Shown: positions 15,621-29,534, counted from the stretch's first letter. The stretch is DNA of 64,000 bases from Centroberyx gerrardi (GCF_048128805.1 NC_136004.1:25196333-25260332); one strand, 5' to 3'. Notes: generated by a model not told the origin, from the letters alone. Numbers and translations are program-made.

Positions 15621-16860
15621 GCTTCTCTGATTGGTTGTTTCATCAAGCCAGGAGAGTGGGGACATGATAGCAGCTCTCTCATTGGCCGCTGCTGTCACAC
15701 TGCCTGTCAGCAGCAAGAAGGTTGCGGTTGCAAATATCATCATTACAAGGTCAGCGCACATGAACGTCCCAAAAAACTGGTAAAATACGAGAAAATCATA
15801 ATTTTCTATATATGCGAGCTGCTGAGATGTGACGTCGTAATGTGGCGGAGAGAGTGGAAGCATCATCAACTTCAGCTGTGTGCCCCTTCACTGTTTTGAA
15901 TGCGACTGGGGCAAGACTTGAACAGTCCGTTGAGCATTTGCTGACATCTAGCGATAAATGGCTGCACTATTCATGCAAATAGGAACTAGATTATTATCCA
16001 GTTTTTATACATAAAACAAACTACTGTTGAGATGGATATCTGTTTTAATTCTGTTTTTACTAATATTAAATGAGTCAACAGGGAATAATTGACAGGAAGG
16101 CAGTCAATAATAATACAACTCTGCACTTGTAAGCAAATGATGCCATCAAAATGTAAAATTTAAAGATGCTCTATAGACAGATTGAGAGAGTAATTTTGTG
16201 GGTTCACACAATTTATATATGCAAATTATGAATTCACCACAAAAGCTTTCTTAATATTATAATGAATTAATGTGTATAATAACAATATAACAGCTACTTT
16301 GATTTGAGTCAGATTTGAATGCTGTGTCTCATTGTGTACAGCAACTGGGAAGTCTATAGTCAAGTTACAGAGGGGGTTATTAGTGACATGTTCCTATGTG
16401 GTTAAAGGTGACCAAGAAAATTAACATTGACTGTCAACTTTGCTACTAAACCAGTTCTGAGTTTCATAGACTTTCATGTGATATTGCCGACTTGCTTAGT
16501 TTGCTGTAGGCTATATTTTTTAACCCCCAGGGACAGAAGGTTTGCCCAGAGGTAGAGCAGCTAAGCAATTACCAGAAGGTTGCTGGTTCAATCCTTGGCA
16601 CTAACAGAAGGGTGTTGCTGGACCTTTTTCAAGACAGAAAATCTACTGCATGTTATTGTAAGTATATAGTTACACTTCTTTAATTCAACAGAATTTGTGT
16701 ACATTACAGTGTGCTGAACAGCATCTGACAACGGGTTAAGTTGGCTCATAGACACAGTCTACAGAGGCAAACTAGGCTAACCTTCTTGTCATGATAACAG
16801 TTTACAACTTTGGATGTACTCTTGTCTTCATTTCATGTTCCAGCATTCCTTAAATAAATG
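15621..16860. other. Spacer between kmt5a and mtrfr
   Basis: Non-coding sequence that includes the mtrfr 3' UTR at its right end. It holds a tRNA-derived SINE fragment near 16530-16640 and otherwise AT-rich unique DNA. No gene was recognised; CDK2AP1 and SBNO1, which sit here in human, are absent. Confidence 0.5.
16528..16640 (+). repeat. tRNA-derived SINE fragment
   Basis: The segment reads AGAGGTAGAGCAGCTAAGCA followed by GAAGGTTGCTGGTTCAATCC. The second part is a good RNA polymerase III B box (GGTTCAATCC) and the first resembles a degenerate A box at tRNA-like spacing. The 3' border is unclear. Confidence 0.6.
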
Positions 16861-17599
16861 TTAAACCGTGTCATTCCCTGCTTTTGATTCTGCCAGTGCT
16901 TCTTTAAACAGTCTCTTTTTCTCCAGATTGTCATTTGCCTTCTTCCTCTTCTCTTGTTTCCTCTGCACAGACTCGTTCTTCCTTACAAGGATTTCACTGT
17001 CTTCTCCTTTATACGCAATATCAAGTTTCCCTCTCATAATTTCCCGAGCTCGTTTTCGATTTATATCCACAGATCTGGTTTGATGGCACTGGAAGGAAAA
17101 TGGTGCAAGAGATGAAATTAATAGGGTCAATAAATTACACAGGCCATTCAGTCACTGTTAACTAGGGATGGGACAATATGCTTATCTCACGATACAATTC
17201 GATATGTGATATGGGGATTCGCGAGTCGACACAACCATAATACCATGTAATAAATAAAAGTTCAATGACAACAAAGTATGACTGTGCAGAATTATGAATA
17301 TTTCTGGCAATAACATTGGCTTGCTAGAATGTAAACAATTAAAAAATGCCATTAAAAAGTGCAAATAATATAATTTCGATGTAGAGCTTGTGAAATTGTG
17401 ATGGGTAAGCCGTCTCATTTGTGATTACTACAGTAGAATAAAATGTAGCTATAATATCGCGATTCATTTTTCTGCCCCACGATAGTATTGCCACATTTTT
17501 GTATTGCAATACATTTAGTTTAATTTACATTTAATTTCGATATATCGTCCGATCCCTACTTCTGTAACTGATAATGGGTAATGCTGATTACAGAGAAAT

Positions 17600-17636
<37 letters not shown>

Positions 17637-17936
17637 TATGAAATTAAGACTATTAACCTTCACTACAATCCCAGTGGGGATGTGCTTCAGCACCACACAG
17701 TTGCTGGTTTTGTTGGTGGCCTGACCACCGGGGCCGGATCCCCTCACAAACTGCTCATCCAGGTCGTCCTCGTGCAGGACAGGGAGGTCTATCAGGTCCT
17801 TTTTACCCGCAGCCAAAACCCACGCCAGTCCAACGGGAGGTGGTTTTAACATGGGAGAGACACAGGCAGATCCTGCCCATGTAACCCTCCTCGACACACT
17901 GCAGATACAGCTGATGAACGGTAAAACCGACGACAT
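16861..17936 (-). CDS. mtrfr: Mitochondrial release-factor-like protein MTRFR
   Basis: Two coding exons, 17658-17936 and 16861-17088 (TAA 16861-16863), joined in phase 0 after VVK to give 168 residues; human C12orf65 has about 166. The first in-frame ATG (17934-17936) is taken as the start; an upstream open extension lacks an ATG. The N-terminus ([17 protein letters not shown]) is rich in Ser, Cys and Arg with no acidic residue, as expected of a mitochondrial presequence. The GGQ motif lies at residues 70-72 within [17 protein letters not shown], followed by [20 protein letters not shown] and a Lys/Arg/Glu-rich helix ([14 protein letters not shown]). The protein acts in mitochondrial ribosome rescue, releasing peptide from split large subunits, and lacks stop-codon recognition domains. 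An inverted-repeat transposon and an (AC)n run lie in its single coding intron. Confidence 0.95.
17164..17557 (-). mobile_element. GGGATGGGAC inverted-repeat element, copy A
   Basis: A 394-bp non-coding element in the mtrfr intron. Its left end is GGGATGGGACAATATGC and its right end, ATATCGTCCGATCCC, is the inverted form. The interior matches copies B (58846-59235) and C (60319-60710) in pitpnm2, in the opposite orientation; shared landmarks are a TATCGTGGGGCAGAAAAAT-like segment and GTAATCACAAATGAGACGGC. It is a non-autonomous DNA transposon with no coding sequence; hAT affiliation is possible but not shown. Confidence 0.75.
17601..17634. repeat. (CA)n microsatellite
   Basis: Pure CA run about 23 bp outside the donor of mtrfr coding exon 1. 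Confidence 0.95.
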
Positions 17937-18150
17937 CTCCTCAGACAAACACCCCAAATCACCACGTGATGTTCTGATGCCGCGGCGGAGAAACACACAA
18001 AGTGACTAACAGCATTATATTCAAAGCCAGGGAGGTTTTATTGCCACCAAACAGCCAAAATCACACTTCTCTCGCCTCCACGGATAGTTGTTGTTGTTTC
18101 TCGTCTTCCTCTATGCTTCCTTCGCCAGTCAACCAATCAGCTGCCGTTAT
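17937..18150 (-). promoter_or_regulatory. mtrfr: mtrfr 5' UTR and promoter region
   Basis: Sequence upstream of the mtrfr ATG, including CCGCGGCGGAG near 17980. A non-coding first exon cannot be excluded. No TATA box is apparent. Confidence 0.35.
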
Positions 18151-21100
18151 TTTTTCTTCGTGGCAATAATACGGCTGTCTTTGAAACTCTGTCGCCATCA
18201 TGTGTACGTTAGGAAGATAGATCACAAAAGCGTATGGTAGGAAGAGTTTTCAATGCTTCTTGGTAAAAATTGACCATTAGGAGATGGGAGAGGTAACACG
18301 AAGCTAAGAAAAATATATATATATTTTTGTGAGTATTTTGTGTGGTTTTATTGAAATATACAAAAATATTGTACATCTCTAAAGACCCATAATGACATTT
18401 GGTTACCATTTGTCTATTTGGAAATACACCTAGATATTATCCTTGAAAAAACATTGCCAGATTCTCATTTTTGCTGGCATTGTTATCAACTTTGAACCTT
18501 CAAGTGGTCATTGGGCCCATTGAGTTTGTAGGCTGAAATAGCACAGCCACAGGCAGCTGCCTACACTCCAAAATGTTTTTACCTTATACTCTGTGTCAGT
18601 AATACTTACAGTAATTCTGACACATGGAGAACAAACTCCCAAGGCTTACCTTTCAGGAAAGATCAAGTTATGCCTGTAGTCACAGGGGTTCAAGAACAGT
18701 GACCATTTTATTTTGGGTATGTCATTTTCGGCCTTGTCTTCAGAAAAGGGGGTGCTTTCACAGGGGTTAAAGAGCATGCGTATGACCCACTTGTTTACCT
18801 CTCTTTATCTCCTTTCTGGTAGATGTATCGGGGCATGACTGCATGTGGACGCATGTTTAAGTTAACTAGTTTTTATGATATTGAATTTGGCCAGATAGTT
18901 TTTGGGTTCTCCTCATTTTTTTATGGAGCCTGACAGAAAATAAATGATAAAGTTTGGTGCTGCTCATTTGTTTGGTGTACAAGATAATCAAACATGCAGT
19001 TATCCATGGGCAAATGAAAGCATCAGAGGGACAGGAGTGAATCGTTGCGTTCCCAATGTTAGGATTAATCCAACTACATGGTATGCTGGAGAAAAGTTTT
19101 TATTTAAGATGAGATAAATATCTTATTTATGGTGTTCTAGTAGGCCTGAGGTGAAATTAACTGTACCAAAAGCAAAATAGAGAGTTTTGCATATGTGGTT
19201 TTGTACAATCCCAGGTTGTATGAGTGTGATGTTGATATATTATTCCCTGCTTCATGGTATCATGAATATGTTGCAGCTTATCAAATATGCAAAGCATTTA
19301 GGAGTCCTTTGTGTGACCTACACAGTTTAGGCCACACACTACAGGAGCAAAAGATTTTTACTGTCCCATAACACAAAATAACCATAACATATCTGCAGGG
19401 GGTTGATAGGGTTGTTGAGCGATACCAGTGACTCAACAATTACCTCACCAGGTCCTGAGATTTCTGGCTTTCACAACTCATTTCCTGGGCCTTACTCTGT
19501 TATAAAAATGGAATAAAAACTCCCCGCCCACTGGAATATCAAGACTCCCTCACCTGCTCCCCTTGCACCTGCTCAACACTGGAGTATGGAGCTATGAGTG
19601 ACTTGAATTGCAAGACATTTCAGCTATGAATCCTAATAATTCATATTTTGCATTGTTTTGCATCACCTCTTCACTAGACAAGTCTGTTGGAGCTCTGTCT
19701 ATGGTGAATTGTGAATTTATTGTTATGTCAGTTACAGGCTGTGCCAGACACTTGTGTTGGAGGAGATCTATCTGTGTTGTTGCAGTTCCTACTGGTCGCC
19801 AATAGAGGTCCATAAATGTTATAAATTACTTAATGCCCCACACTCTAAACATATAATTTTTGCAAATCATTTTCATATTGAGAGAACAAAGTTTGATTAT
19901 GATAATGCTTCCTGTTATCTCCCTTGAGATGAGATATCTGTCAAGGGTCGCTGTTGATGATAATCTATTTTGGTTCTTATATATCTATACTGTGTACACA
20001 ATGTTGTGTACAATGTTCATGTCTTGTGTTGTTTTGTTTTTGTGTTGGGCCTTGCAGAGATACACCTACCTGGTCATGTGCAACCTATGTTTAAGACATT
20101 TTATAACATAGTTTTGTTTTATAACAGGCCTTTTGTATGATAGAACTTCAAATCAGGGATATCTAAAGTTTCCAAAATTAAATGCAAAATTTAGTGTAGG
20201 CCTACTATCATTCATTTGTTCCCTATCTTCTCTGCTCTGTGCTGTTCTGAATTGCCTAAGAATTTAATTGCTATTCTGAAAATTGGTAATTTGGGCAACT
20301 GACAACAATTTGATAGAGAAGCCTACACAGAATAATGTATGCTGATATTAACTGACTCATCAGGAACTGAGAGCTTTTGTTTGTACAGAAATGGAGCATT
20401 TGCAGTGTGGTAGGATGTTATGTTTTGGCCTACTGTTGTGTACTGTGAAGCTTTAGGCTACACAGTCAAGGCGATCTGTAAAAACCAGCCTTTTCAGTTC
20501 ATAAGAAGTGAAATTAGTCATCAGTATCACTCCATCTGAGGTGTAGCAGCCCAGTCGTCACTGACTGTAACAACCAAACCACACAGTGCATTTCTCTCAC
20601 TTTTGGTGAAAATAGAGGTTGTTCAGTTGTTATAGTGCTAGCGATCCATATCACTTCAATGGAAGAATGTTTCACAGATTTCCTTGCGTGGGCAGTCCTC
20701 AAGTTCTCTTTTTCCTCCCAAGTTTTGTCATGGAAATGCCATTATAGGTAGCCTACACTGAATTTTTTTTCACATTTTAGGCGTATGCATAAATTACTAT
20801 ATCAAGTGATGTAGTGGTGATAAAAAGGTGGGTAAACTATGACCTCCAGTCTGTGAACCACCAACATAAACAAAAATAATATTTTCACGAATTCACAACT
20901 CACAATTCACATAACACGACCAGCACCGATTACCACAAATTTGACTTCATATTCTATTTTTTTTTCTCAATCTTTATTGCAGATAACGACATATACATAA
21001 ATACATATATCGTACAGAAAAACACATTGTATAACTTTGCACAACATCAAATTTGAGCGCACCTAGGTCAAATATAGCACCAACTGCAGTCCTATGAGGT

Positions 21101-22200
21101 CACAAGGGTTGATTAGGAAGTAAGACAGTCTTCATAGCTTTAGAGTTCTTTGAGTATTGTATGGTATCCAGATATTCAGTGAGATCATTCTTGAATACAA
21201 GCAAAAATTGTTTAGACTTGAGCCATTGAATTTGCATGTATGGATATGGTATTTACAAAGTAAAAAAATAAGATTTATTATAAAATATTTTCCTTCATAT
21301 TCTTTGTTCACATCAAACATACCAAAGAAAACATCCTTAAAACAAAAATAAAAATTGTTGAAGAAATGGGTTTGGTCCTAGAAATGCAATCAAACATACT
21401 GATGCCCAAGAGCTGGGGACCTCCAATATGGCTGCCAGAGAGAGTGTTACATCTCCTGAAAGCCCTCTTCATGTTTGGTTGTTGTAATCCTACCTGCTGT
21501 GATTATTTTATATTACCTTAAGTACACACAATTTCTCTTATTCGTGTCTATATCTTATCCTATGCTGCTGTAAAAACCCAGTTTCCCCACAGGGGTCATA
21601 AAAGTTTAATTTCATCTAATCTCTCATCTACAACCATGCCTGAGTTGATGTATGTGCTGGACTAATTATACTTTTACAAGCAGCACTTTTACAAATCCAA
21701 ATCAAAAGTCAATTGTCTAATGTGGAAGAGGGTGCAATAAACAATTTGCATGGATTTTGCAAGAGCTCAACATATGCAGGTGTAGCCTACAGCAGCTTTA
21801 GAAATGTCCTAGACAAAAGAGGGTGTGGAGAGTTGCCCTTCGCAGCATGGCCTCAGACTTCTGAATGTTGAAGTTTCTGGCTGAAAAAGATATAGTAAAA
21901 AAGACGTGAGTAATACAGAAATCCATTGTCCATACCTGATGTTAAATATTAAATGTGTCTTTTGCCAACATGCAGTTAAGAACACAGCATGGTATTACAA
22001 CACACTACCTTTACTCTTTTTTAGAGACAAACAGTGTCCTGTTTGCCTCCCCCCCCGCAGCCCATCACTAATGGTAGAAACATGACTTACCGAAAACCGC
22101 TAACACAACGGATAAAAAAGGACTTCATATTCTATAATAATGCTTATGTCTGCGGAAATACGTAACCACTCGTGATGGCAGGCTAGACCCAAGACGATTT
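18151..22200. other. Intergenic, no gene recognised
   Basis: About 4 kb of AT-rich DNA read on both strands. Short open frames carry no recognisable motif, splice context or family resemblance. MPHOSPH9, which lies between MTRFR and PITPNM2 in human, is not here. Confidence 0.5.
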
Positions 22201-22202
22201 CA

Positions 22203-22215
22203 CCAGTAGGGGGCG
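22203..22215 (+). promoter_or_regulatory. CTCF-like core motif
   Basis: CCAGTAGGGGGCG fits the CTCF core consensus (CCA, S, Y, AG, G-rich, GGC) at every constrained position. It lies between mtrfr and the pitpnm2 promoter. Motif match only. Confidence 0.5.
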
Positions 22216-22289
22216 TCCTACTATCGAAAGGGAGAAGCTGCTCGCTGACTGGCTGTATGTCTCCGAGCTGCGTCAAGCTAGCTAGAGAT

Positions 22290-23329
22290 AACCAGAGTAA
22301 GACCGGAAGTTAAACAAGTTTGCCTTCAAAGTCAAAGGCAAGCTAATGGACATCTTTCCAAGTTGTTTTGTATTTGCTATATGTATGTGATATATTTACA
22401 TTACATTTAACTATATTTTATGCATTTAGCTGACGCTCTCGTGAGCGTGAGAATGACTGCAACACTAGTAACGAAGCCTTTTGTTTCGGACATCTTGCAT
22501 CTGCCTATATAGCTATGAATATATGCTGTGAAATGGACGTTTTGGAAAATAACAACAAATGTATTTACGCGTAACAATTTTTTTTAACACATTCCTTTGC
22601 AACAAGTACATCGATAAGACATTTATTTTGAAAGTTGTGACCGGAAGTTATATTTTATTCTGGCGAGCTTGACAGTAGTATGTATCCGCCGGATCGTGCC
22701 TGAAAGGACTGAAGTCTTGCAGCGGTTCAGACTTAGGAGTGACAACTCATGATGGCGAGTCTTCTTCATCCACGTCTCCTCGGCTGTTCGCTGGTGTGTG
22801 GACGGTGGAGAGAGCTGCTCGGCTGAGATCAAACCGTTATCCTGCCCAGGACGACCAGAGCCACCAACTCCTGCGAGGGTAGCTTGGATATTCAAGGACA
22901 TTTACTAGAGCTACTTTGGCCTTTTCTGTCGGTTGAGGAAATCCAGCGTGCGGTTCTCCAACGCTACAGCGATGTGGCCAGATTTTGTAAACAAGACCAG
23001 AAACGGCGGTTAGCTAGTTCGTCTTATCGGAGGTTGACGATGTTTCTCTACGTGTCGTTATATGCCGTACCCGCACCCCTTCCTTTACCAAAGGGCCAAC
23101 CGGCGACGTAAAGGAAATCAGTTGTTGACTCTGGATGCGTTAATTTTGATGGCATCGTTTTCAGCCCCCATCAAACGCCGTTTGTTTTAGACCCGCGGCT
23201 GCTGTGTGTCAAAGAAAAAGTGTCGGTGAAACTAGTGACCCAAAACGCAGAGAAAGGCCGATGAACTTTGATTTGGTGGGTGCTGGAGTGTGCTGAATCC
23301 TGCGGTGCATCACTGGTGTGCAGGTCCAG
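22290..23329 (+). promoter_or_regulatory. pitpnm2: Putative pitpnm2 promoter and 5' UTR exon
   Basis: The most CpG-rich part of the left half of the window, with two identical ETS-type sites (ACCGGAAGT at 22302-22310 and 22640-22648) and GC-rich sequence to about 23330. A good splice donor, GGTCCAG followed by gtatgtgat, ends it at 23329. It reads toward pitpnm2 and no other plus-strand gene starts nearby, so I infer the CpG-island promoter and a non-coding first exon of pitpnm2. The exact start site is unknown, and mtrfr could share part of the region. Confidence 0.45.
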
Positions 23330-26300
23330 GTATGTGATGAGCATTGCAAGCCGTCAATTTGTCATTACTATGCTGCCATGTTGCTAGGTAACTAAATGAT
23401 GGTGGGTTTACTGTAGTTCAAATTTGATCCTCCTCTCTTTGTACCTTTTTTCAGAGATGCATATTTTTGTGCTTCTCATTCCATAAGGTTGTTAATAGTC
23501 CTGTGTTGTCATCAGTCCTCATCAAAGATTAGGGAGCTTTTTTCTTTTTTTCCTGTTTTCAGAAGTGCCTTAAATTCTCCTGCTGTCATGCCATTGCCCT
23601 ACTGTATTTATGCAGGCCTACTCATTAAAACTGCTGAATTGTTTTCCCATGTAACATAGCCGAACTAAAGCAGTAGGCTACACTGATCATTAGTGTAATC
23701 TACTCTTATCTTGTTATTATATTGTCGCTAATATCATACTAAAATAGCAATTGAACTACTCGAGTCTGAGGATACCTTGCAGCCTGCTGGTGTGTACTTC
23801 ATTCATGGATATTTACAAGTGACACCCAGATGTGTTGTTTGTTTTTTTAACCCTGGTGCAAGTTAAGTTGACTAATCTTTGTTTGCAGAGTAGATTCAGT
23901 GGGAAGGGAGGGTGTGCCCACACCGTGCAGCCTGACTCCATGGTGTAGTTTTTGAGGGAGGTGAGAGCATTTGTAAAGCTTTCTGTGCAGAGTTTTTCCC
24001 AGCGAAACACCTCCCTGCCGGCCACAAGCTGGTTTCTCTATCCTTCAGGCCCATCCCCATTTAAATTTGACTTCCTGAGTTTCACTCCACTTGACTCACC
24101 AGGGCCTGGGTGAGTCACTGAGGCTGTGGCGTCTGTTGCCCAGACGATGGCTCTGCTGGGAGGGCAGGAGCTGCTGCAGGGCGACTTTTCTCCGCTGCGA
24201 CCCTCTACTCTGTTTTCAACACTGCAAAATATATTTTCAGTGTATTTGGAATGCGACTAATTTGATGAGACTAATTTCACCTTTTATACCATAGTTATGT
24301 TTATCTGGACCACTGATCTGAGGTCAGTGCTCAGCTTCTGGCCTGCACTTGGACCAATTATGTTGACAGAGCAAGACATAGACACAGAGGAGACAATACT
24401 GAGATAGGTTCTTGTCTTGTTGTCAGGCCTGAAGAATACTCTGCTAATGTTCGTGCAGGCTGTAATCCCTGCTTGACATGTTGAAACTTGCCTTGTACTT
24501 CCTAGACCGTTATGGTTATGGTTGTCAGGATTGTGTAACACCCTCGGCATCATGATCTTGAAGATTTCATTGTCTTCGTTTGACTGTCCTCTTTAAAGTT
24601 ACGTACGTAAATCAAAATTTAGGGGGGGTAAAGCCAACTGCAAGAGCGACTTGTAAAAATGAGATTCCATGCATTCTTTTCTGAACTGAATTAGAGCCCA
24701 TCCTGTTCAGAATTAAGCCTGAGCTTTTTTTTTTCCTTCCTACAAATTGTTCTATTCTGAGTGACTTTTGCCCCACATTACACAGCCTCATTATTTATTC
24801 TCCACTTTTCTGATTTGAAACATGCTTAACTGCTTCCGTTGAATAATGTCAGAGATAGATGACTTCCAACGATTGCCGTGTGAAAAAATAAGAGTCAGTG
24901 CCTTGTAGGATATTTTCTCACCTCATTCCTCTCTGTGTCAAGAGGAACTACGCCATAAAAACACTTGGCTGAGATTACTGCGTGTTCTTCAATCACTGAA
25001 GTGTTGCTCTGATGATACTTAAGGGCGGACGACTTGAAGTGAAGACCATCGATTATAGCATCAACATCACTAATATCCCCTGACCCAGGACCAAAACCTT
25101 TCTCTCTTGACTGTCTGCTTCCACCTTTACTAGCAGTAGTAGTTCAGACCTTTCAGTGCGTGCAGATGTCATGTCTCTGTCTTCACTTTGAACACGGCAA
25201 CTCCACTGATATTTGCCTAACCGTTTTTCTGATGGAGACTACCCCCCACCCACCCACCCTTCTTTCACCAGCTTATGAACATTATTGTTGTATGACATAA
25301 CCAGACGAGTAGCCTATTATTAGGCCTCCATTTAAGCATGCTCCTTTTCTTGTGTGTGACGTTGCTGCTGTATATGGGCAGGGCTTTGTTGACGATGCTG
25401 TTAAGGGAAATCTCTCTGAGTCTGTGTGTCTGCCTGTCTGTCTGTCGTGCCCCTTTTTTCTCCTCGTGCATGTGCTGACTACCAGCCAAACCTCAGCCGA
25501 ACATCAGTTTGGTGTGTTGCAGTCTACGTAGACAAAGTCCAGCCTCGGCTCCTGCTCTCTCAGGGAGACAAAAATCCCCCTAGACTGCATTCTGCACATG
25601 CTTTCAGACTGACTGGGGCCAGGTCTTAGACTGTTGTTCCCTGCAGGTGAATACATCTACGCACTAGTGTCTTTCTTATATCCAACATCTCATTGTAATT
25701 CTATCTAGCTCTCGTTAAAGGGATAGTACAGATTTTTTTTTTTCTAATTACTGGAGTATCCACAGCCCCGGGTTTGAACCAGAACACCATTTCCTGTCAG
25801 CCAAAAATATGTTAGTATTGACATTCATAATTAGACATGGGAGCATTCATATCTTACATCTGATGTGTAACTCTCACAGTCCATTGATTTTGTTTTTGGT
25901 TTGTTTTGTTTGAATCCATAGAGTTGAAGGCCTCACATGAGTCTGAGATATCACCTAACCCGGCACCCAAAAATAAAAAACAATTGAGCAAATTGGAACC
26001 CAGATCAATTTCTTTTTTTTATCAGTGAATTTCAACATTGAAAGGCATAAAGGTTACATAGTCTGTTTTCTGGATCTGATTTTGTTCTTTTAAGTAGATC
26101 TACACGAAAACAGTATGTTGCCTATATGAGCTTTGTGGTGTTATTTTGAGTTAATCTGAGTGAATCTAGGCTGACACTGACTGAATATCATCATAATTAG
26201 GGATGGTCCCTCACTAGAGTCTTACTCTACTAAGACTTTTTTAGTCACCAAGTCATTTTTAAAGATTTCAAATATTCATTCAATATATATAAATATTGTA

Positions 26301-27540
26301 TGAGTTATTTCCTGCACATGAGATCTTAAGTAGTGTGAGCTTAAGTAGTGGATTCATTTGCTGGGGGATAAGCTGGAATATGGAATTTTACACATTTCTT
26401 GATTTAATCAATTAGTCAGTCAATTTGATTATTTAGCAAAATACTACGGCTAAGGATTTCTTTAGCCGGGGACAGCCCTAAACATAATGTAGAGGCATGT
26501 TTTCATCATGGTAGAAAGAATTTTAGACAAGGAATCTTACTGGAGGACAGTGGTGGCGAGGTTGAAACTCGATCGCTCCTTAACTCTCAGGTGTCTCCTA
26601 GACTAATCCGCCACAACAGACAAACAGACCCATGTATCACTCTGCTGAAGGACAAAGAATGGAGACGCTTTTTGGTCCTAGGCCATAAACAAAGTGGAGA
26701 CAATGTATGATTACCTTTTTTAATAAATGAGTATAATCATTTCTGACTGTACTCGGATACTAATGCTAATATTTGTTCATTTATGTCACTTAACTTAGTT
26801 CCCTGTAACTAAAATGATCCGTTTCTCCACTAAAGTTAAACATATATTTCACTGTTATAGGAGCGCCTGACAACCTCCTGATCGAATGCAGTGAGAATAT
26901 GTAAATATATAGCCTGCTGTATATCTAGGAGTGAAAACAGTGGAAAATTCCTGATGTAGCCTGTAGCTTGTGACTGTGTCTCCCAATCTCTTTTGAGGTT
27001 TTGCAGCACTGTATGGCATCCTGGTTAGTGTGATTTCTTTTAATATTGTTTAATGTGAGGGAAATTTGTATACCTGCAACCCTCAATTTGCTTATAATCA
27101 GCATATGTCCATGTCCATGATCCTTTAGCTGTCAGGAGTACCCATGACAAGTGAGTATACAGCCATCACATAATCAAATTTTTAGTTGAGGAAGCAAAAC
27201 TAGACGCACATCCTGTCAGTTAAAAAATTTTGTGATATCTGTGGCTCAACCACATCTTTTGGTTCCTTTCAGGTGTGTGTATTATTTGATCCGATTATCG
27301 TATGAGATCACTTGCACAGGAAGAGCAGAGAAAAACGACTATTGCACTAGGGCACAGATGCAATAAAATGAGCTAAGTGACTAGATGGTGAATGGTAAAA
27401 ATGCAAGATTCAGTGTGGTGTGGCCTCAACTACTGTAACATACACACAGTATTGTTATTTCTTGCCCTTGATATAATCCAGAATTCACTTCAATGTTTGT
27501 GTAGTCATTTGGAAGTCATTGTATTAATAAATAGCAACCA

Positions 27541-27542
<2 letters not shown>

Positions 27543-27574
<32 letters not shown>
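27543..27574. repeat. (GT)n microsatellite
   Basis: Pure GT run in pitpnm2 intron 1. Confidence 0.95.
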
Positions 27575-27577
<3 letters not shown>

Positions 27578-28997
27578 CGCAAGTTCTATTTATTGTAAAG
27601 CCAGGATGACCTGGAGTGGCTCTATAGCCCGGTGTGTAATTTTGGCACTGCTCTGTGGAATTTCTCCCTGCACATTCAATACAATTTGGTTATTTAATTA
27701 AGCAGAGGACGAGACAAGAGTATTATAGTCTTGGCTCTTTACTTGGACCTCTTTCCCACTCCTGTACACACTGTCACTCCCCCAAGACGGGGAGGTAGTA
27801 TAATCAATGTGGGCTCGCAGATAAGATGCAGTGAGTGGATCGTGCCAGAGATGGAAAGTGTCAGTGGAGCTGGACTGTTAAACTGTGAAGGACCACTAGG
27901 CATATCTCCTTTTACAACCTTTGTATATGGCATATCTCACATTCCTTAGTTATACATACAGTTGCAGTTATCAACTCAAAAAAGGCTAAGGTATAGAATA
28001 GATAGGCTTTTGCTGTATTTTTTTTCTGGGGATTCTTCTTGTTACAGTAGCCAGTTTCTCAATGCAGATCATTAAAGTTTCATCTTATCTAATTTCATTG
28101 ATTACGGTGTTATTAGAAAAGTCAGTTTATTCTACAAGTAGACATGTAATTCTTATTTATTCAGTGAGCTTATAGCAACATACTGTAGAAATTAAAACAG
28201 AGTTCACAACAAGCCATTCCTGTTATTTTGGAAAGTATTAGTCTAAATTCTTCCCAAAGCTGAAAACAACCGGACACCAAGACTTTATTCTGTCATGTCA
28301 GAGTCATTTCTTCATTTCTTCTTTGTCAAATCTTTAAAAAAAAGTCTTCAATCATACCCCGCCCATTTTCAATGAAGCAACTTCCTGAAAGGTCCCTTGG
28401 TCATTTTTTTTATTGTCTCTTAGATTATGACTCTGGCGGCTCGTTTTGTTTGCAGCGTTGGAGGAGGAAGTGGCATGAGGTAATAGTCCCATCGGTTGCT
28501 CAAGGTTGTCAGTAAAATTTGTGTAATGTAATAGTCTTATGTGCCTTAGTTCAGCCTTAGTTTTTGTCCTGGGATAAAGATATTTGTGTTTACAAATATG
28601 GTTTGAACAATCCAGGATAATAGGAATATACAGTATGTTACTGTCTTAGGTCGGAATTTTACTTTCCAGTACTCAGCTGAAACGTCGTCATGATTTGGAT
28701 ACATCCTACAGTCTGCCCCCTAATTGGATAATGATGAACAATAGCTGAAGAACATTACTTCCTGTTTGTTTATGCACTGCACCGCACACAGTATGGAGCT
28801 TACACTGCACCAAGACCAGGTTCTTGGAGTCTTTAGGGAATCTTTCAAATTGAAATGGTCACAGGAAACAGTATGGCATTGATTCATGACAGTCATTAGT
28901 AAGGACACTTAATTCAGTACTTGATCTGTGCCACCAGATCAAGTGATGTGTTACCTACTGTTTTAATAATGATAACCATACTCTTCTCTCTCTCTAA

Positions 28998-29115
28998 AGT
29001 AACCCAAAAGGTCCCTCAATGGGACTTAAAATAATTCTGCTACATAGGAACTTCTTTGTGGAACCCTAAAATTTTTACAGGCACCTTTTCACTTTTTGAG
29101 GCACCCCAGAGTTTT
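28998..29115. repeat. GGAACCCTAAA-type repeat fragment
   Basis: CTTTGTGGAACCCTAAAATT and nearby AAAAGGTCCC and GGCACCTTTT segments resemble the short GGTTCTTTGTGGAACC-type tandem modules seen in fish genomes. Borders are approximate. Confidence 0.35.
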
Positions 29116-29534
29116 TAGAAGAAGTCCCGAAAAAAAAACTGTCCCACAATATATGTCTTTTTCTGGGGAATATAGGAAGGTATTGCAAACAGGTTGTTTA
29201 TTTGAAGGTCTCATTCTTCGTTTAATTCACCCTGAGTGGACAATCAGGCATGACAACATTTCAAATGAGCCTCCATCATGCACCTGGGTGCCAGCCAAGC
29301 ATTGAATGGAACATTGTGTTTCCCGTGCACCTCAAGCTCCACAGCCGCTGTCCTTCTCCCAACCCATCCTCCCATCGCCGCTCCCTCAAACAAAGCAGGT
29401 GATGCTAATGCTGGTGTTGAGTTGTTGACAGGGACTACAGGGGTACAACCTGTCCCCACGCATCCCTGATGAGCCAGCTGATGAATGGCACATCGCTGCT
29501 AATGCTCCTACAGTGGCGTTGTCTGGCAAATGGA

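Noticed and set aside
17937-17996. Upstream 20-codon extension of MTRFR
   Set aside because: It is open in frame but begins without an ATG; the ATG at 17934-17936 gives a length matching the family.
19592-20111. Possible small gene in the mtrfr-pitpnm2 spacer
   Set aside because: The short frames on both strands have no motif, splice structure or resemblance to expected neighbours such as MPHOSPH9.
22884-23111. 75-residue frame in the CpG-rich region
   Set aside because: It lacks an ATG at its start and any family resemblance; the region is better explained as pitpnm2 promoter and 5' UTR.
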